Below are positions 1 to 12,302 of a stretch of DNA of 64,000 bases, piece after piece. Both the position numbers and the translations under genes were made by a program. Position 1 is the stretch's first letter, and each line of letters starts with the position of its first letter. The notes under the pieces were generated by a model. That model saw only the letters and a program-made list of their open reading frames with translations. It did no database searches and was not told the DNA's origin. The DNA lies in the NCBI GenBank assembly GCA_018894105.1, contig CM032120.1, positions 32,138,710 to 32,202,709 of the forward strand, in the 5' to 3' direction. The DNA comes from Jacaranda mimosifolia (lineage: Eukaryota; Streptophyta; Magnoliopsida; Lamiales; Bignoniaceae).

Positions 1-616
1 GATAAATCATTTAAAATCAATTACGTAATCGACCACAACCTAAAAATGACCCTATCGTCGATGTGCATAATTGAAGTCGCTCAACAAACGTACATGTTAT
101 GATGCAAGGATTAAACAGCAACTTGCAGTCAATTTAATAAAGTCGACCCAAGATCAACCACGGCAATAAGCCTATTTGTTTGATCTCGGAGAGAATATCT
201 TAAGTTGACCAAGCAGTCGGCTACGAAGATTAATTCCAAAACCAATTTTATATGGATCAAGTCGATGTAAATATCCTTTGATTTATCCAATTATTCTTTT
301 ACAAGTCAATCTCATAATCGACCACTAACTTGGTTCTAAACTAATTAAACCTTACCCATTCCTTTATTAAAAGATTGAACTATTCGACCAATTACTTGAA
401 AGAAAGGTTTACTTCATAAACCATTGATGCAATCAATTTGCAATAATTAAAGCAACAAAAAGGAAATGGGCAAATCGACAACAAAAATGACCAAAAAGTT
501 GATATTTTATATAATATCAAGATCCAAGGTTACATCATAGCAATAGTTCATACAATCGATCAAGAAGCCGCACAAAGTGCAATCAACTTAAACAAAAATT
601 AAAGACAGCTGCAGTC

Positions 617-3079
617 TTAGGTCGACCCAGCTCCCTCCTTTCCACCACCTTGAGCTGTCGTCACCTTGTTGACAACTCGGCCAAGCTCATTGCTGGACGA
701 CACTCGAACAACGATCGTAGAGCCTTTGACCTCCTGCTTAGGTACTGGAACAAAAGTTGGTTGGATAGCAGCAGCAGGTTGAGAAGGCCTTGCCTCTTCG
801 ACCAGAAAGGTACATTCGTTGGGAGGCAAAAGTAAGCAGCAACATCAACCTTGCCGTCCTTGATCTCGAATGCAAAATCATTCGCGAAGTCAAATTCCTT
901 CGCCACCTCAACTACCATTGGATGGGTAGCAGGTACAGCTCATACTGTAGGAGCTTTCTCATCGATCGAGGAGAGGTTAGCGTAATCTTCGAGATGCTTA
1001 GTTTGAAGAGGATTAAGGCGCTCTTGTCCTCGGGACAAAACTGGTACCCCAAGAACTCTAATTATTTTTTAGCCTTCTCAAAGGGTTCTTTCGCATCTTC
1101 AATCAAGAAGATAACGCTGGATTTTTATAACTTCGAACACAACATGAACTAATGTACTGCGCCTCTTTTCTTATGCTCGGTAGCACTCTGAAGAACTTGT
1201 CCCGAGCATACCGACTAGCGTTGTTATACCTATGTGTTCTACCAACATTGTACGAAGCCTCGACCTCCAGTTTAGCTTTCCGCAACAACTCATCCATGCT
1301 ACTTTTCTCAGTCACAGTGGCCAAGGGCTATATATCTTTCTCTTCAAGTTATTTAGTCAACTTCTCGATCCTCGATTGTATTGAATTAAGCTGAATCTTG
1401 GCCACTTCCACATTATCTTGCTTCTTTTGGAGCTCATCCTGATCACTGAAGGCCAGTTCTAGCCTTAGATAAAAATGGTACCCCATTTGGCTGACCTGCG
1501 ACAAGAATAAGTTTGGTCAACAAAATTTAAACATAAACCTAGAAAAAGCAAGTAAAACTCGACTAGACACTTATCATATTTGCGTGAAAAGCGAACGCCT
1601 TTAGGGCTTCTAGCTGGCTCATCTCCAGCAAATTTTTCTGGTCAGATATGAAAAGTCTGGCCATCATCAATTTTAGGGGACCAACTCCAATCAACCCCGC
1701 TGTTATCATTGCTATTGAGTTTTGAACTGGGATGTCAGTCCCGTTAGAAAAAGAAAAGTTAGGCGACAGGAACAAGTCATCGTCTGATCAAGGCCCAAAG
1801 AGAGAGGCCTGTTAGCTTTCCCTTTTCCCTTCTCCACTATAGTCTTCTTTCGAGTAAGCCCATGCTGCTCGACAACTAGTCTCTTTTGTCGAGATGCAGG
1901 GTCGATTAGCTCGACAAGAGTTGGTTGGGCTGATTAAGGAGCAGACGATGGTACTTGTAGCTGCAAAGCAGCCTGAGAGGCACCCTCTCAATGGGTAACT
2001 ACCTGGCGGCATTCTTGTGCCCTCTGCTGGCGTGCCATTGCCTGTTGATAAGTGTAGTTCATGATTTCCTCTCGATATGAAAGTGCACAAGAAAAACAAA
2101 TATGTCATTATCGACCAGAAAGTTAAAAAATAAAAAATTAACACACGTCAAGGGTGGTGTTTACCTAGTCAAGCATCAGCAGATAGACTTAACTGGGCAA
2201 GTGATAAGCCTACCAGCACCAAGTTGCTGTTCTCGATGTACCCTGATGCTTCTATTTGACCAAACCAAGCTAAGTTAAGTCCTGAGTAAAAGTATTGGGC
2301 CCTAGGGTTCTCATTCCCAGGCATCTTGACTTACCCCCTCACCTACTCTCTAGGAATGTTAAACCCAACCCCACTCAGTGCTCGAACAAAGAAATAGCAC
2401 TTTTTCCACTCTTGACCATGTGAGGAGGAAGGAGTCACCCAGAATTTTCAACAAAGACGAGCTTTGAGGTAATAAAATACTGACTCTTTAGAGTTACCCA
2501 ACTTATAGGACATCGGGAGGTGGAAAAGGTCAGAAAAATTGGCAAAAATTTGAGGCTGGTCATGAATTCGCATCAAAACAACAAAACTATATGAAGTTGA
2601 AAAATAGTTTGGAAAAAGTTGGGATGTATAGACCTAGAGACCAGTCAGGAGGTCAACTATGGGCTGTGCTAAGGGAAACCAAAGCCCACACTTCAGGGCA
2701 TCTTCAAAAACTGTGATGCAACCAACTGGAGGTCAATGCATCCTATCATCGAGGCTGGGGACAATCAGCTCAAACCCTTGGGGAATGTGGTATAATTGCC
2801 TAATCAACTCGAGACCCCCATCCTTAATCTTAGATATGACCTTACTATAGTGGTCGATTGTAAATAACCGACCACGAGAGATGGGAGGTTGACTTGGCCC
2901 AGCCCAACCCAAACTTCTACTCGAGTTTCACTCAAACTCTCAGATGTGCTAGAACTGTCACTTGAAGACTCGTTAGCCCCGCTAGTCTAGTCATCTACCC
3001 CTCTAGTCGACTGAACATCCGATTTGGTTTCCTCACTATCACTTCCCCTATCGCTAACCTCATCAAAGGCTCTCAGCAT
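617..3079 (-). pseudogene. Decayed antisense ORF of a Tat-like element, 'putative gypsy type transposon' (PF04195-like) protein
   Basis: Reading on the - strand from the ATG at 3079, the product starts MLRAFDEV and has an acidic, Ser-rich N-terminus. Around 2880-2640 it has a well-kept stretch containing GGLELIRQLYHIPQGFEL, then PPVGCITVFEDALKCGLWFP, which resembles the N-terminal domain annotated in plants as 'putative gypsy type transposon' (Pfam Transposase_28). One in-frame TGA interrupts the best block just before PPVGC. Downstream (2600-2150) several stops occur. The C-terminal third (1324-617) keeps short open stretches, including MATVTEKSSMDELLRKAKLE, and ends at a TAA at 617. Function is unknown. 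The domain name does not mean it is a transposase. Element B carries a shorter copy at 6850-7582. Broken in several places, so not a working gene. Confidence 0.6.
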
Positions 3080-3245
3080 GCTTGATATATGATATATGTT
3101 TGAAATAGAGAAGAATAAATCTAATCGAGATCGAGAGAAACTTACTCAGATAGTGAGAATAGAGCAAAACTCGACTAGTGGAAAGAGCAGTGAAATGTTA
3201 AGCTCGACCTATCAAGATATTGTAAATGTGTAAATAAAAATTTTA

Positions 3246-3257
3246 CACTATACCTAT
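3246..3257 (-). promoter_or_regulatory. Degenerate TATA-like box for the antisense ORF of element A
   Basis: The - strand reads CCTATGAATAGG about 170 bases upstream of the ATG at 3079. The equivalent position in element B reads CTATAAATAG (7754-7763), so this looks like a mutated copy of a real TATA box. Confidence 0.3.
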
Positions 3258-3515
3258 TCATAGGCCCCAGCCAGGGGGTAACTCAATCAGCTAAGATCAG
3301 CTGTCGAATATTTTATTATGTATCCACTGGTTGACTTTCCGCACAGCCCAATGTAACTGACGCATTAAATACAGCAAAACCTTAGTCAATTTTGAAAATT
3401 TAAAATTATCAATGCGTTAAATTCCTCATTGAGCGTATTCTAGTTTCGCAAATTAGCTACTCCCCACTCTTTCTCGTTGATCAACTCGATCAGGACTTGA
3501 AAGTAGGAAGACTCA

Positions 3516-4367
3516 TGATATGGGATAGCCCAATAGGCCCAATCCAATAACACTCGATCGGGTAAGAGATATGACATATGACAACCCAATTGGCTATCAG
3601 GCCCAGCCCATTAATAATCGACTTGGTGATTGACCAGGCCTAAGCCCTCTCTGGGCTAGTTAGACAATACGAGCATCGACACCTTTGTCGTCAACCAGAG
3701 TATGATCGATCAAATCGAGAATGATTATTCAACCCTTAACCAGGGAGACATTTGAATCCAATAGAGTTCCATCACCTCAACCAAAGTGCACGCAGATGAC
3801 TCACAGACGAGTATGCATCTCGACCCTAAGAGGTCGATCAGAGCATTTTAGAACAACTCCGTAACCATCTCTTTGTTGCATTAAATGTTCTGACAAGTGG
3901 CACGCCTCCACATTAATTGTGCGTACCACTTCCTGTACCATTCTCTTGTGGAACCAGAGTAATGAGAGCCTCCATTGTACCACCATGTTCTATGGAGCTA
4001 GAGGAGGCACCACCTGGCAAAGTACACGAAGGAAGAAGACTTAAGGATCCTCAAGTGAAGATAAAGGCTCACTCCGTATATGCAAGGACATCATTAACAT
4101 ATTAATCTCTCCAAGAAGGCTATAAATACCCTATTGGCACCCTTCAACAAGGTATGCTCATTACCATTTTAAGCCCTCATTATGTTGCTCTATTATCTAG
4201 TCGGTTAAGTATTGACTTGAGCATCGGAGTGCCTCGGCTAGCCTGACGTGTGTCATTGGTTGTAGGACTCGACCTGACTGTATCCCCATACTCCTTTTTG
4301 ACCTCCAACTGGTCGATCACATTGGACTAAAGCCCAAAATGCTACCAAACAGTTCATACCATCATCA
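3516..4367 (+). repeat. LTR of element A (852 bp)
   Basis: The LTR starts TGATATGGGATAGCCC directly after the tract AAGTAGGAAGACTCA and ends ...ACCATCATCA, so it has TG...CA termini. A TATA box (CTATAAATACCC) starts at 4120, in the right place for U3/R. After it comes GGTATGCTC (about 4150) and TTGGTTGTAG (about 4266), which could be a splice donor and acceptor. The sequence aligns with the LTR of element B (8020-8603 joined to 17932-18275), which serves as its other known copy. Confidence 0.6.
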
Positions 4368-6069
4368 CGTAGACTTTGGCAGACGGCGGGATTGAGGAAA
4401 AAATTGAGCCCCCGAGATTGCTAGGGGTAGACGGTAGACGAACAAGATAATAGTGAGAGTCAAGAAATAGAGATGAAGTTTGGTAGATGGTAGTAAGACT
4501 ATAAGAGGGAGTTGGAGAGGGAGATGGAGATGGAATTGAAGAAATCGAATAATGAAAAGTAAATCCTAGTCAAAACTCAATTTTTTTTTTCTTTTGAATT
4601 TTCTTTACTCTTTTTTCTTTTAGTCTTTAGTAGTTGGATTTTTTTTTTTCTCTTAAAATTTTGAATCGGGTTGGGTTAGGTTGATTTAGGTTGACATGTC
4701 ACCCAATAAAATTATCGTGCTTATCTGGTTATCTGAAACCCAACCAAACCAATTTTCGTGTTGCTTATTGGGTCAACTCGATATTGATCCAACCCAATAA
4801 CCCTCAATCCAAACCCAATAATATCATGTCGATTCGTGTTGTCTTATCGTGTCATGTTGAAAATTGCCACCCTTAAGTTGAACTCTTTTACAGCCCTAAA
4901 TCCAACCTCCAAAATATTGTTCAATTTTTATTCTTGGGTTAAATTCATACAAAAAATCCATGTCTTTATTACTAGAGTTACATACGGTTTGCTTTGGAAA
5001 TTTCAACCAAATTTGATAAGTCTAAGTTGACAAAGAAAAACAAAATTAAGATTTTTTTTAATTTATCATTTCAAATTATGAGTGGTTTGACTTCTATAGT
5101 AATTGAGTTAATACGTTAATAAATTTGAACCTACACTCCCTCATATTTTAAGTTTTTATAATTCCAATTCAAACATATGGTAATAATATAATATAAAATA
5201 GTTTTTTATTGCAATTTAAATTAATAATAAACAAAAATAATAGCATGAGAGAGAGCAAATGGGTCTCATTTAGCAAAATTAAAATCCATTATATGTGAGA
5301 AAGATTTGTAGGAATTAATTTTTTTAGTGTTCATGTAAATCTATGTAATTAAATAAAGTTAACATTTTGTTTCACTATTTTCGTTTTTTTTTATTCTCTG
5401 TTAAATTCACATTACATGTCTAACATTTTCAGCATACATTGAGTTCAACAATTCATCATGATGAAGAATTATCATGCACAAAGAAGACATTATGTTTGAG
5501 CAGAATCAATGTGAAATAATTATCACAAAATGTTACTTTTAGTCAAATCCAAAACAAATTATAAAAGCACTCCACGAATCATAAAAATCATAAATATGAA
5601 ATCTCAAATAACAAAAGCAAAAAAATTAAAAACATCTACATCCTCGTTTCACTCTACTCAATTTTTCGGCTCCACAAACACTACAATATCTAAAAATATA
5701 AAAGTTTTGCAAGTGAGTTGCATTTGGGGTGTGTGTGGTTGCTTTAATGTGATTGGGTATAATATGTTTTATATGGATAGCTTAGCAAAAATTATGTATC
5801 AATTTTATCTTTTTATGGAGTTTGATTGTGTTTATTTATTCCATGAATAGCCTAGTGAGGTAGCAATATTAATGTAGTTTGATTGAATGTAATTGAATGA
5901 AAAAATAACTAAAAATTATATTAAAAAAAAATCTTATATTGGGGTAGTTATTAGCAACAATAGTTAACATTCCCTAAAAATTTTGGGGTAGTTATTAGCA
6001 ATGACAAAATTGTAATATGATCATAAAAAAAGATTTGAAATTTGAATTCCGTACACGTCATAGTCCATG
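4368..6069. other. AT-rich spacer, no gene recognised
   Basis: No coding signal was seen. The first bases after the LTR (4376-4396, TTTGGCAGACGGCGGGATTG) resemble a tRNA primer-binding site but match no tRNA I can name. Bases 4640-4876 are a repeat remnant. A direct repeat of about 19 bases (TTGGGGTAGTTATTAGCAA) occurs at 5939 and again at 5983. The open frame near 5530-5850 is AT-driven with no recognisable motif. Confidence 0.5.
4640..4876. repeat. hAT-like repeat remnant, right end only
   Basis: The stretch is rich in GGGTT/AACCC words and ends GAAAATTGCCACCCTTA, like the right ends of the hAT-type elements elsewhere in this window (for example 52064-52079). No matching left end or target duplication was found, so it is probably truncated. 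Confidence 0.35.
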
Positions 6070-6396
6070 TAGGGATAGCAATAGGACGGCTCTAGGGTGA
6101 TTTTGGCAAAATCAAAACCCACCCCATCAAGATTTTTATAGACCTGAGACCCACCCAACCCCAAACCCATATCTAGTGGGTTGGAGTAGTTAGACCCATT
6201 AGACCCACTTAAAATATTTAAAAGAATTAAAAAATATTTTTAAAAGAAATAACATCACCATAACTTTCTAATATGAGAAAATAATATTATTAATAAAGAA
6301 TTTATTATTTAAATATTTATATGTGCATACTTTTAGTCTTTAAAAATGATAAATTGAAAATATTATTGTTACTTATATATACATATTGAATATATA

Positions 6397-6690
6397 TGAT
6401 GATGATATGATCTGCTTGGTGATGAACTGGGCTTCGGTCCAATGCAATCGACCAAAAGGGAGATGGGAAAGGAGTGTTTAGGTGAAGTTGCGTCAAGTCC
6501 TGCAACCAACAGCACATGTCAAGCTAGCTGAGATGCCCTCGACTAAGGCACTCCGACGCTCAAGTCAGTACTTAATTGGCCAAAAGATAGAGAGGCAAAG
6601 TGAGGGCTTTTAGTGATAATGAATATACATTGCTAAGGGAAGGTAATGGGGTATTTATAGGCTCTTTTGAGAGGTTGATATGTCAATGAT
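6397..6690 (-). repeat. Inverted terminal part of the element B LTR
   Basis: Read left to right it matches the reverse complement of 17980-18275 for about 290 bases with scattered mismatches. Shared words include GATGAACTGGGCTTCGGTCC and GAGAGGTTGATATGTCAATG. Similarity stops abruptly near 6690, and 6690-6865 matches neither the LTR nor element A by eye. Confidence 0.75.
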
Positions 6691-6849
6691 GATTGGTCAA
6701 TTGTCTCAAGGTCGAATTCTCTTTCAAACTCATTCCTAATTGGATTGTAGTGGATTACTCAAGTTGTGTGTTGTATCAACTCTGTTGGGACCACTACCTT
6801 TGATCCGTAAACCAAAACTATAAGAGTTGTGGCCTGTGGCGGTTCTATA

Positions 6850-7582
6850 TGCCCATAGGACCCCAGGGAGCTCAAATAAAGAAATGATGGCTTTTCCAAA
6901 CCTGGCCATGTGAAGAAGAGGGGATCACCAAGAATTTTCGATGAGGGTGGGTTGTGAGATAAGAAAAACCCAACTCCTTGGTACTACCCGACTTGCGGGA
7001 CATCAGGAGATAGAAGAGGTTGCTAAAGTTCGCGAAAGTTGGGGGTCGGTAATGTATCAGCATAAAAATGACAAAACTGTATAAGGTCGAAAAATAATTT
7101 GGAAGTAGCTAGGTGATGCAGACTTGGAGGCTAGATAAAAAGGTTGACTACAGACTAGGCAATAGGGAATCTAAGCCCATACTTCAAGGCATCCTCAAAA
7201 ACTATTATTTAACCACCCAGAGGTCGATGCATCATATCATCAGGTCCAGGGACAATCAACTAGAACCTTGGGGGAATATAGTACAACTTCCTGATTAACT
7301 CTAAGTCACTATCTTTAATCTTAGATACAATCTCAGAATAATAATTGGCAGTAAATAGTCTACCCCGAGACACCGGAGGTCGACTCACTTGCTCGGATAG
7401 CCCAACCGCACCCCGACCTCAACCCTCGTGTTGCTCAAGTTGCTAGAAGAAATAGAGCTATCACTGCACGACTCGTTAGTCCCACTACTCAAGTTGCCTA
7501 CCAATCTGGTCGAATCCACATCCAACCGGGTCTCCTTACTATCACTCACTCTATTACTATTTTCCCCAAAAACTCTCAACAT
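6850..7582 (-). pseudogene. Truncated antisense ORF of element B (PF04195-like)
   Basis: It starts at the ATG at 7582 (product begins MLRVFGENSNRV), aligns with the antisense ORF of element A, and keeps its acidic, Ser-rich N-terminus up to a stop near 7385. The conserved block at about 7330-7140 is recognisable only in pieces (words such as LELIRKLYYIPPRF). Homology ends near 6860, so the C-terminal two thirds are missing. It is not a functional gene. Confidence 0.5.
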
Positions 7583-7753
7583 ATTTACTATGAAATATAT
7601 GGTCCAAGTAAGGATGAATAAATTTGCTCAAGATTAAAGGAGACTTATGCAGTTAGCAAGATTAGAGCAAACTTGATTATCGAGAAGAGCATAAAATGCA
7701 GAGCTTGACCTCATGAATTGCTATAAAAGTGTAAATGAGAGATTTTCACTACG

Positions 7754-7763
7754 CTATTTATAG
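7754..7763 (-). promoter_or_regulatory. TATA box of the antisense ORF in element B
   Basis: CTATAAATAG on the - strand lies about 175 bases upstream of the ATG at 7582. It points away from the LTR and is independent of the LTR promoter. Confidence 0.45.
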
Positions 7764-8019
7764 GCACCAGCTACCGGGTAACTTAACTGCCTCAACTGAC
7801 CGGCTACAAGGCAATTATTATGCATCTGCTGGTTCGAAAACTGCTCTGCTCAATGTAACTAACATATTAAACGTACTGAAACCCTGGTTGATTTTTGAAA
7901 TATAAATATTTATCAATGCATTGGATCCCTCGTTGAGTGTATTCCAATTTCTCAAGTTAGCTACTCTCTATTCCTTCTCATCAAGTAGCTTGATTAGGAT
8001 TCGGAAGTGGGGGGACTCA

Positions 8020-8603
8020 TGATATAGGATAGCCCAACAAGACTCATAATATACGATAGCCCAACAAGCCTACTAACATTCGATTAGGCAAAAGATATGA
8101 TATGGGACAACCCAATTGGCTATCTGGCCCAGCCCATTAATAACCGACCAGGAATCGACCAGGCCCAAGCCCTTATTGGGCCATTCTGCTAGCACGAGTA
8201 TCAATACCTTACCTGGTCGACCACAGTATGGTTGATCAGCTTGAGAATAACCATTCAACCCTCAACTAAGAACGTATTTGAATCTAATAAAGCTCCATCG
8301 TCTCGACTCGAGTGTGCATAGATGACTCGCAGGCAAGGATACATCTCAACCTGAAGAGGTTGAGTGGATAAGTTTAGAGCAGCTTTGCGCCACCGATTAC
8401 AGTCGCATTAAATACGCCACAACTACCTCTCTACCGCATTAAATACGCTGACAAGCAACGTGCATCTGCATTAATGATGCGTGGCCTCTCCTGTACCACC
8501 ATCCTATAGAACCAGAGTGGTGCGTGCCTCCTTCATACTTCTATGTTTTGAAGAGTATAAAGAGGTGCCACATAGAAAGGTACACAAAAAGAAAAAGACT
8601 TAA
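8020..8603 (+). repeat. Element B LTR, left segment
   Basis: The segment starts TGATATAGGATAGCCC directly after the polypurine tract and is cut at 8603 by the gag-only element. It carries a short internal duplication (about 8020-8068) of the words GATAGCCCAACAAG. It continues at 17932. Confidence 0.65.
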
Positions 8604-11501
8604 TGTAGCACCCAACCCGGAAGGTGCCTATTTCGAGCCGATGAGCTATTCCAATTTTTTGCACAATAATTTAAATCAAATATACAGCTCCAAACTTCAA
8701 ATCCCACCAAATTCAAACTTGAAACCATAATATAAAAGATCACCAAGAGGCCAATAAAATTAAAAGCCTCAATGATAACAACAACATACTTCAACGTAAT
8801 AGAACTAAGTCCCGCAACTGTCATCTGTATCAAAGTCATACACGCAAGCTCATCCATTCAAACTTGTTATACAATTCATGAGATAATCCTCTAAGTACAA
8901 AAATAAAATTTCTCACGGGCACTTCTCGAGCCCTCATCTATCATTCAGACCTGTCTGGGAAGAAAATAAATGATAACAAATGGTGAGTCTTAAGGACATA
9001 GTGAGGGAAGTCCAATAGGCAAACAAATAGATTTGTCAAAGGAATAGTAATTTAACAAAATATAAACTGGCATGACATTGCAAAGAAAACATGAATATGC
9101 CTGAACATAGATATTATCAAATTCCAGGCTACTAGTGGATACTAGTTCCGGAGTTGTTACCGTCGGCTAGACTGGCCCAGCCATCTCAACTGGTTCAGTT
9201 TGGGAGGTTTCACCGTCAGCTCATTCGGCCCAGACATTAACCAAATCTAGACCAGGAAAACTACACCATCCTTATTCCTCCTTAATCAAAGTACAAATAG
9301 GAGCAATCAAACCCAAGCATAATATGCAATCTAAATAATCCAAGTATAACATGCATATCAGATTTTCTTTATTCCTCCATCATGGTACAAGTAATCCAAG
9401 CATGGCAGTTCGAGCATGATAGCTCAGCAATACAAGTAATCTAAGCATGATAGCTCAATAATGGCCCTGGGCCCAGCAAGTCTCCGTATATATATCATGT
9501 ATCAATAAACAGGTTGTCAACAAGGCCACACAAATGTTGTACTAGATAAATCAAGTGTGCAGGCAAGGCAACAAATAACAACACAGCACGATTCAAATAA
9601 GCTCCAAACATGCGGTAAGCATAATGAATTTAATCTAAACAATATCAGATAAGACAACAAAAGTTCTTGGCCCCAGAACAAACATGATCAAGTACAACAA
9701 CTAAATACAAGGAAATTTAGATAATCAAGGAGATCAAATAATCAAGAATCTAATAATCGAGAATCAATGACTTCCCAGAAGAAAGATAAGCTTAATTCTC
9801 ATAGGGTTATACAAAATAATTACCAAATTAGTAGAGCCTCATAGGGGTATACAAAGAAAATACCCGAGAAGTTAGAGCCTCATAGGGGTTCACAAAAAGA
9901 ATAACATACAGGTTTATACAAGTCAAATACCAGATCGGTAGAACCTCACAGAGAATATGAATCACGAAGATAGCTTACTTCCCAAAAAAATAGATAGGCT
10001 AGACCCTCACCTCAATAGCCTCAAAAATGCTATCACAGTTTACTGGTCTGCACAACCCAGCTCCTCATCACCTAACCAAAAGAATGGATTCACTGTTAAA
10101 ATTCTCATTTTTACCCTATAATCACAATTATATGGATAGCAGTCTAAAATCAATAATTATTCGATTAATACATCATTTTAGGGTTCGTTTTGACATTATC
10201 GATAAGGAATATGCTAATTGCACTGTTAACACTAGAATACTCGTGAGGTTTATATTTTTTCAAGCAAAGGATATAATCAGATTCTTAAATTATATAATTA
10301 ACCTCACAACGTTACACAAAGTCGATAATAATAGTCCAACTATCTTTAATAACCCAACTTTGTCACTTAAGTCTCAAATCCATAATATTAGGGTTTTAAT
10401 CATCTAATTAATGTAATTAACTAAGATTATCATATAATATAATAAATTTGGGTCACTAGGCATATATATATATATCCATGCATGTCCCTTTTCTTGATCC
10501 TATACATATCTTCCATTTGCTACAAGAATTTACATAAATTGAACAAAATAATTTCAAGAACATCATATATATATATATATCAAATCTCAACTCCAACCAA
10601 TGTATACCAAATCTTGAATATTGGAGCTCAATCTTCCCGAACTATCACCACCAGTGCGTTCACCACGTCGAGAAAAGGAATCTGTCTCTGGACCGCCATT
10701 GCGCCATCGCCACTAGTTGTGCGCTGCTGAAATTGGTCTCCACTACTACTAATCGAAGCGTCTTAGCTCAACTAATAAAATGCCCTGTTCAATTTCTTCA
10801 TTTGCTGCCGAACCGAAGGTCAATTGTAACCTCGAGGTTGTTGTGCCACTACCCATGTCGTCGTCATTTTCCTTAAATTCCACCACCACCGTCGGTCTAA
10901 ACTCATAATCAAAGGTGCCACAGTGTTTCTTGAGCTAAACTCTACCAGAAACACCGCCCAGCTTCTAGCTCCCATCACTACTCCATCGTGCCCGTCACTC
11001 ACCGCTGTCGCCCACCTTCCAACTCCAAAATTTAGGTGGTCCGTAGGTCGAAGTGTCTTACATGTGGTATGGTTGGGTTCCTGGCATCAAGAGGAAGGTT
11101 TTGGTTAGGTTGGTTTTGTGGCCCAAGGGCCGCCAGAGGAAGTCACCGAATGAGGAAATGGTTGGTTCATACAGGGGTAGGTGGAAATAGAAGAAAGGGG
11201 GGGAATGTTGTTTAAAGGTGCTTCGAGAGATCTCAAATTGACCCCTACAACTTCTTCTCAACTTCCAATTTGGTATTTCAGAAATTTAGCCATCTTCGAA
11301 TTAGCCCCCAACTATTTTAGTGCCTCACATTGACTCGATTGACCAAGAATATTTCCATTTAGACCCCCAAAACTTTAAAATGTTGCTCAATTAAGTCTTT
11401 TCTATTTATGTTTTAACCCTCAAAACTTTTAAAATTAATAAAATTAATAAATAAAATATAATGATAAAAATTCCACCGATTATGAATTTAGGGGTGTTAC
11501 A
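8604..11501 (-). repeat. 3' LTR of the gag-only element (2898 bp)
   Basis: The termini are TG...CA. It aligns along its whole length with 15057-17931. Over the first 250 bases roughly one position in ten differs by eye, which suggests an old insertion. It contains TA-rich simple runs (about 10458-10475 and 10565-10580). Open frames inside it occur in both copies but carry no recognisable domain. Confidence 0.85.
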
Positions 11502-11524
11502 TACCTCATCCCCTTAAAAGAATT
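11502..11524 (-). other. Polypurine tract of the gag-only element
   Basis: The - strand reads AAAAGGGGATGAGG shortly before the LTR. This is the expected plus-strand priming site for a - strand element. Confidence 0.5.
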
Positions 11525-12302
11525 TGGTCCCCAGATTCTCACCTTCGAGTGGAAGACTTCAATTAAAACCAACACATATATTGGTCTCATTCTTAGGTTG
11601 CCTCAATCAAATGGTATTTTATCCCATTGTCCCAATATACTTCCTTCAATCTTAGTGCCATTTATTTCGCTAAGATATTAGGAATCTCCTCTTTCTGATT
11701 CTTTCCAACATATTCATTTTTACCAAGGCATGTGGTGTCATCCTATATTTATAAGATTGACTAATAATCCAATAACCCATGGTTCCATAATCCGTCATCA
11801 CTTAAAGTTTTCTTGATTTCCATGATTGAACTTATAGGAAATAAATTAAATTTTCCCGAAAAGAAGTTTTTAAACCTCCTGGTGTCTCCATAATATCACT
11901 GAGCGCTTCATGGTCATTGTCACATGTCATTCCCTTAAAAGGTTCTTCATATTATCCCGATAGTGCATACTGTTATTTAATAAATCACAAAAACTATTAT
12001 AGCAACAAACGACTAATAACACCACAAGTTTATAGTTACATAATATTTACATTAAGGAGTAGTTAAGTTCAAACTTAACATGCTAGCCTTCATAACAAGT
12101 CATATATTCCTAACAGCTAGCTACAGGTTCACAAAAACTAAACATACTAGATATAGTCAAGAACAATACGTCTGCTGCTCCCTAGACTTTGTCTGGGATA
12201 TAAAGCCAAAATATGCAGTATTAGCCTCTTCTATCATTCAAGAACTCAGATAGAACCTTTATCCATTTGTTTTCCCTTATCGTTTTAAGCCCTTAAGGTT
12301 GA

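Larger units (their letters stand above)
1..4367 (+). mobile_element. Tat-like Ty3/gypsy element A, 3' part (left end outside window)
   Basis: The order of parts is an antisense pseudogene (617-3079, - strand), a polypurine-like tract (about 3498-3515) and an LTR (3516-4367). This is the order expected at the 3' end of a + strand Tat-lineage element that carries an antisense ORF between pol and the 3' LTR. No gag or pol is in view, because that part would lie left of position 1, so the lineage is inferred. Element B (6397-18275) is a second copy of the same family: its antisense ORF, tract and LTR align with these by eye. Bases 1-616 contain no gene I can support. They are rich in the short words GTCGA and CGACC and probably belong to the untranslated part of the element. 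Confidence 0.6.

Noticed and set aside
617..3079. Antisense ORF as a true transposase gene
   Set aside because: The Pfam name of the family suggests this, but there is no catalytic motif, and the context (antisense, next to an LTR) points to retrotransposon cargo.
10027..10407. 126-codon frame (and its partner near 16642)
   Set aside because: It lies in the LTRs of the gag-only element, carries no known motif, and the second copy is shifted and shorter.
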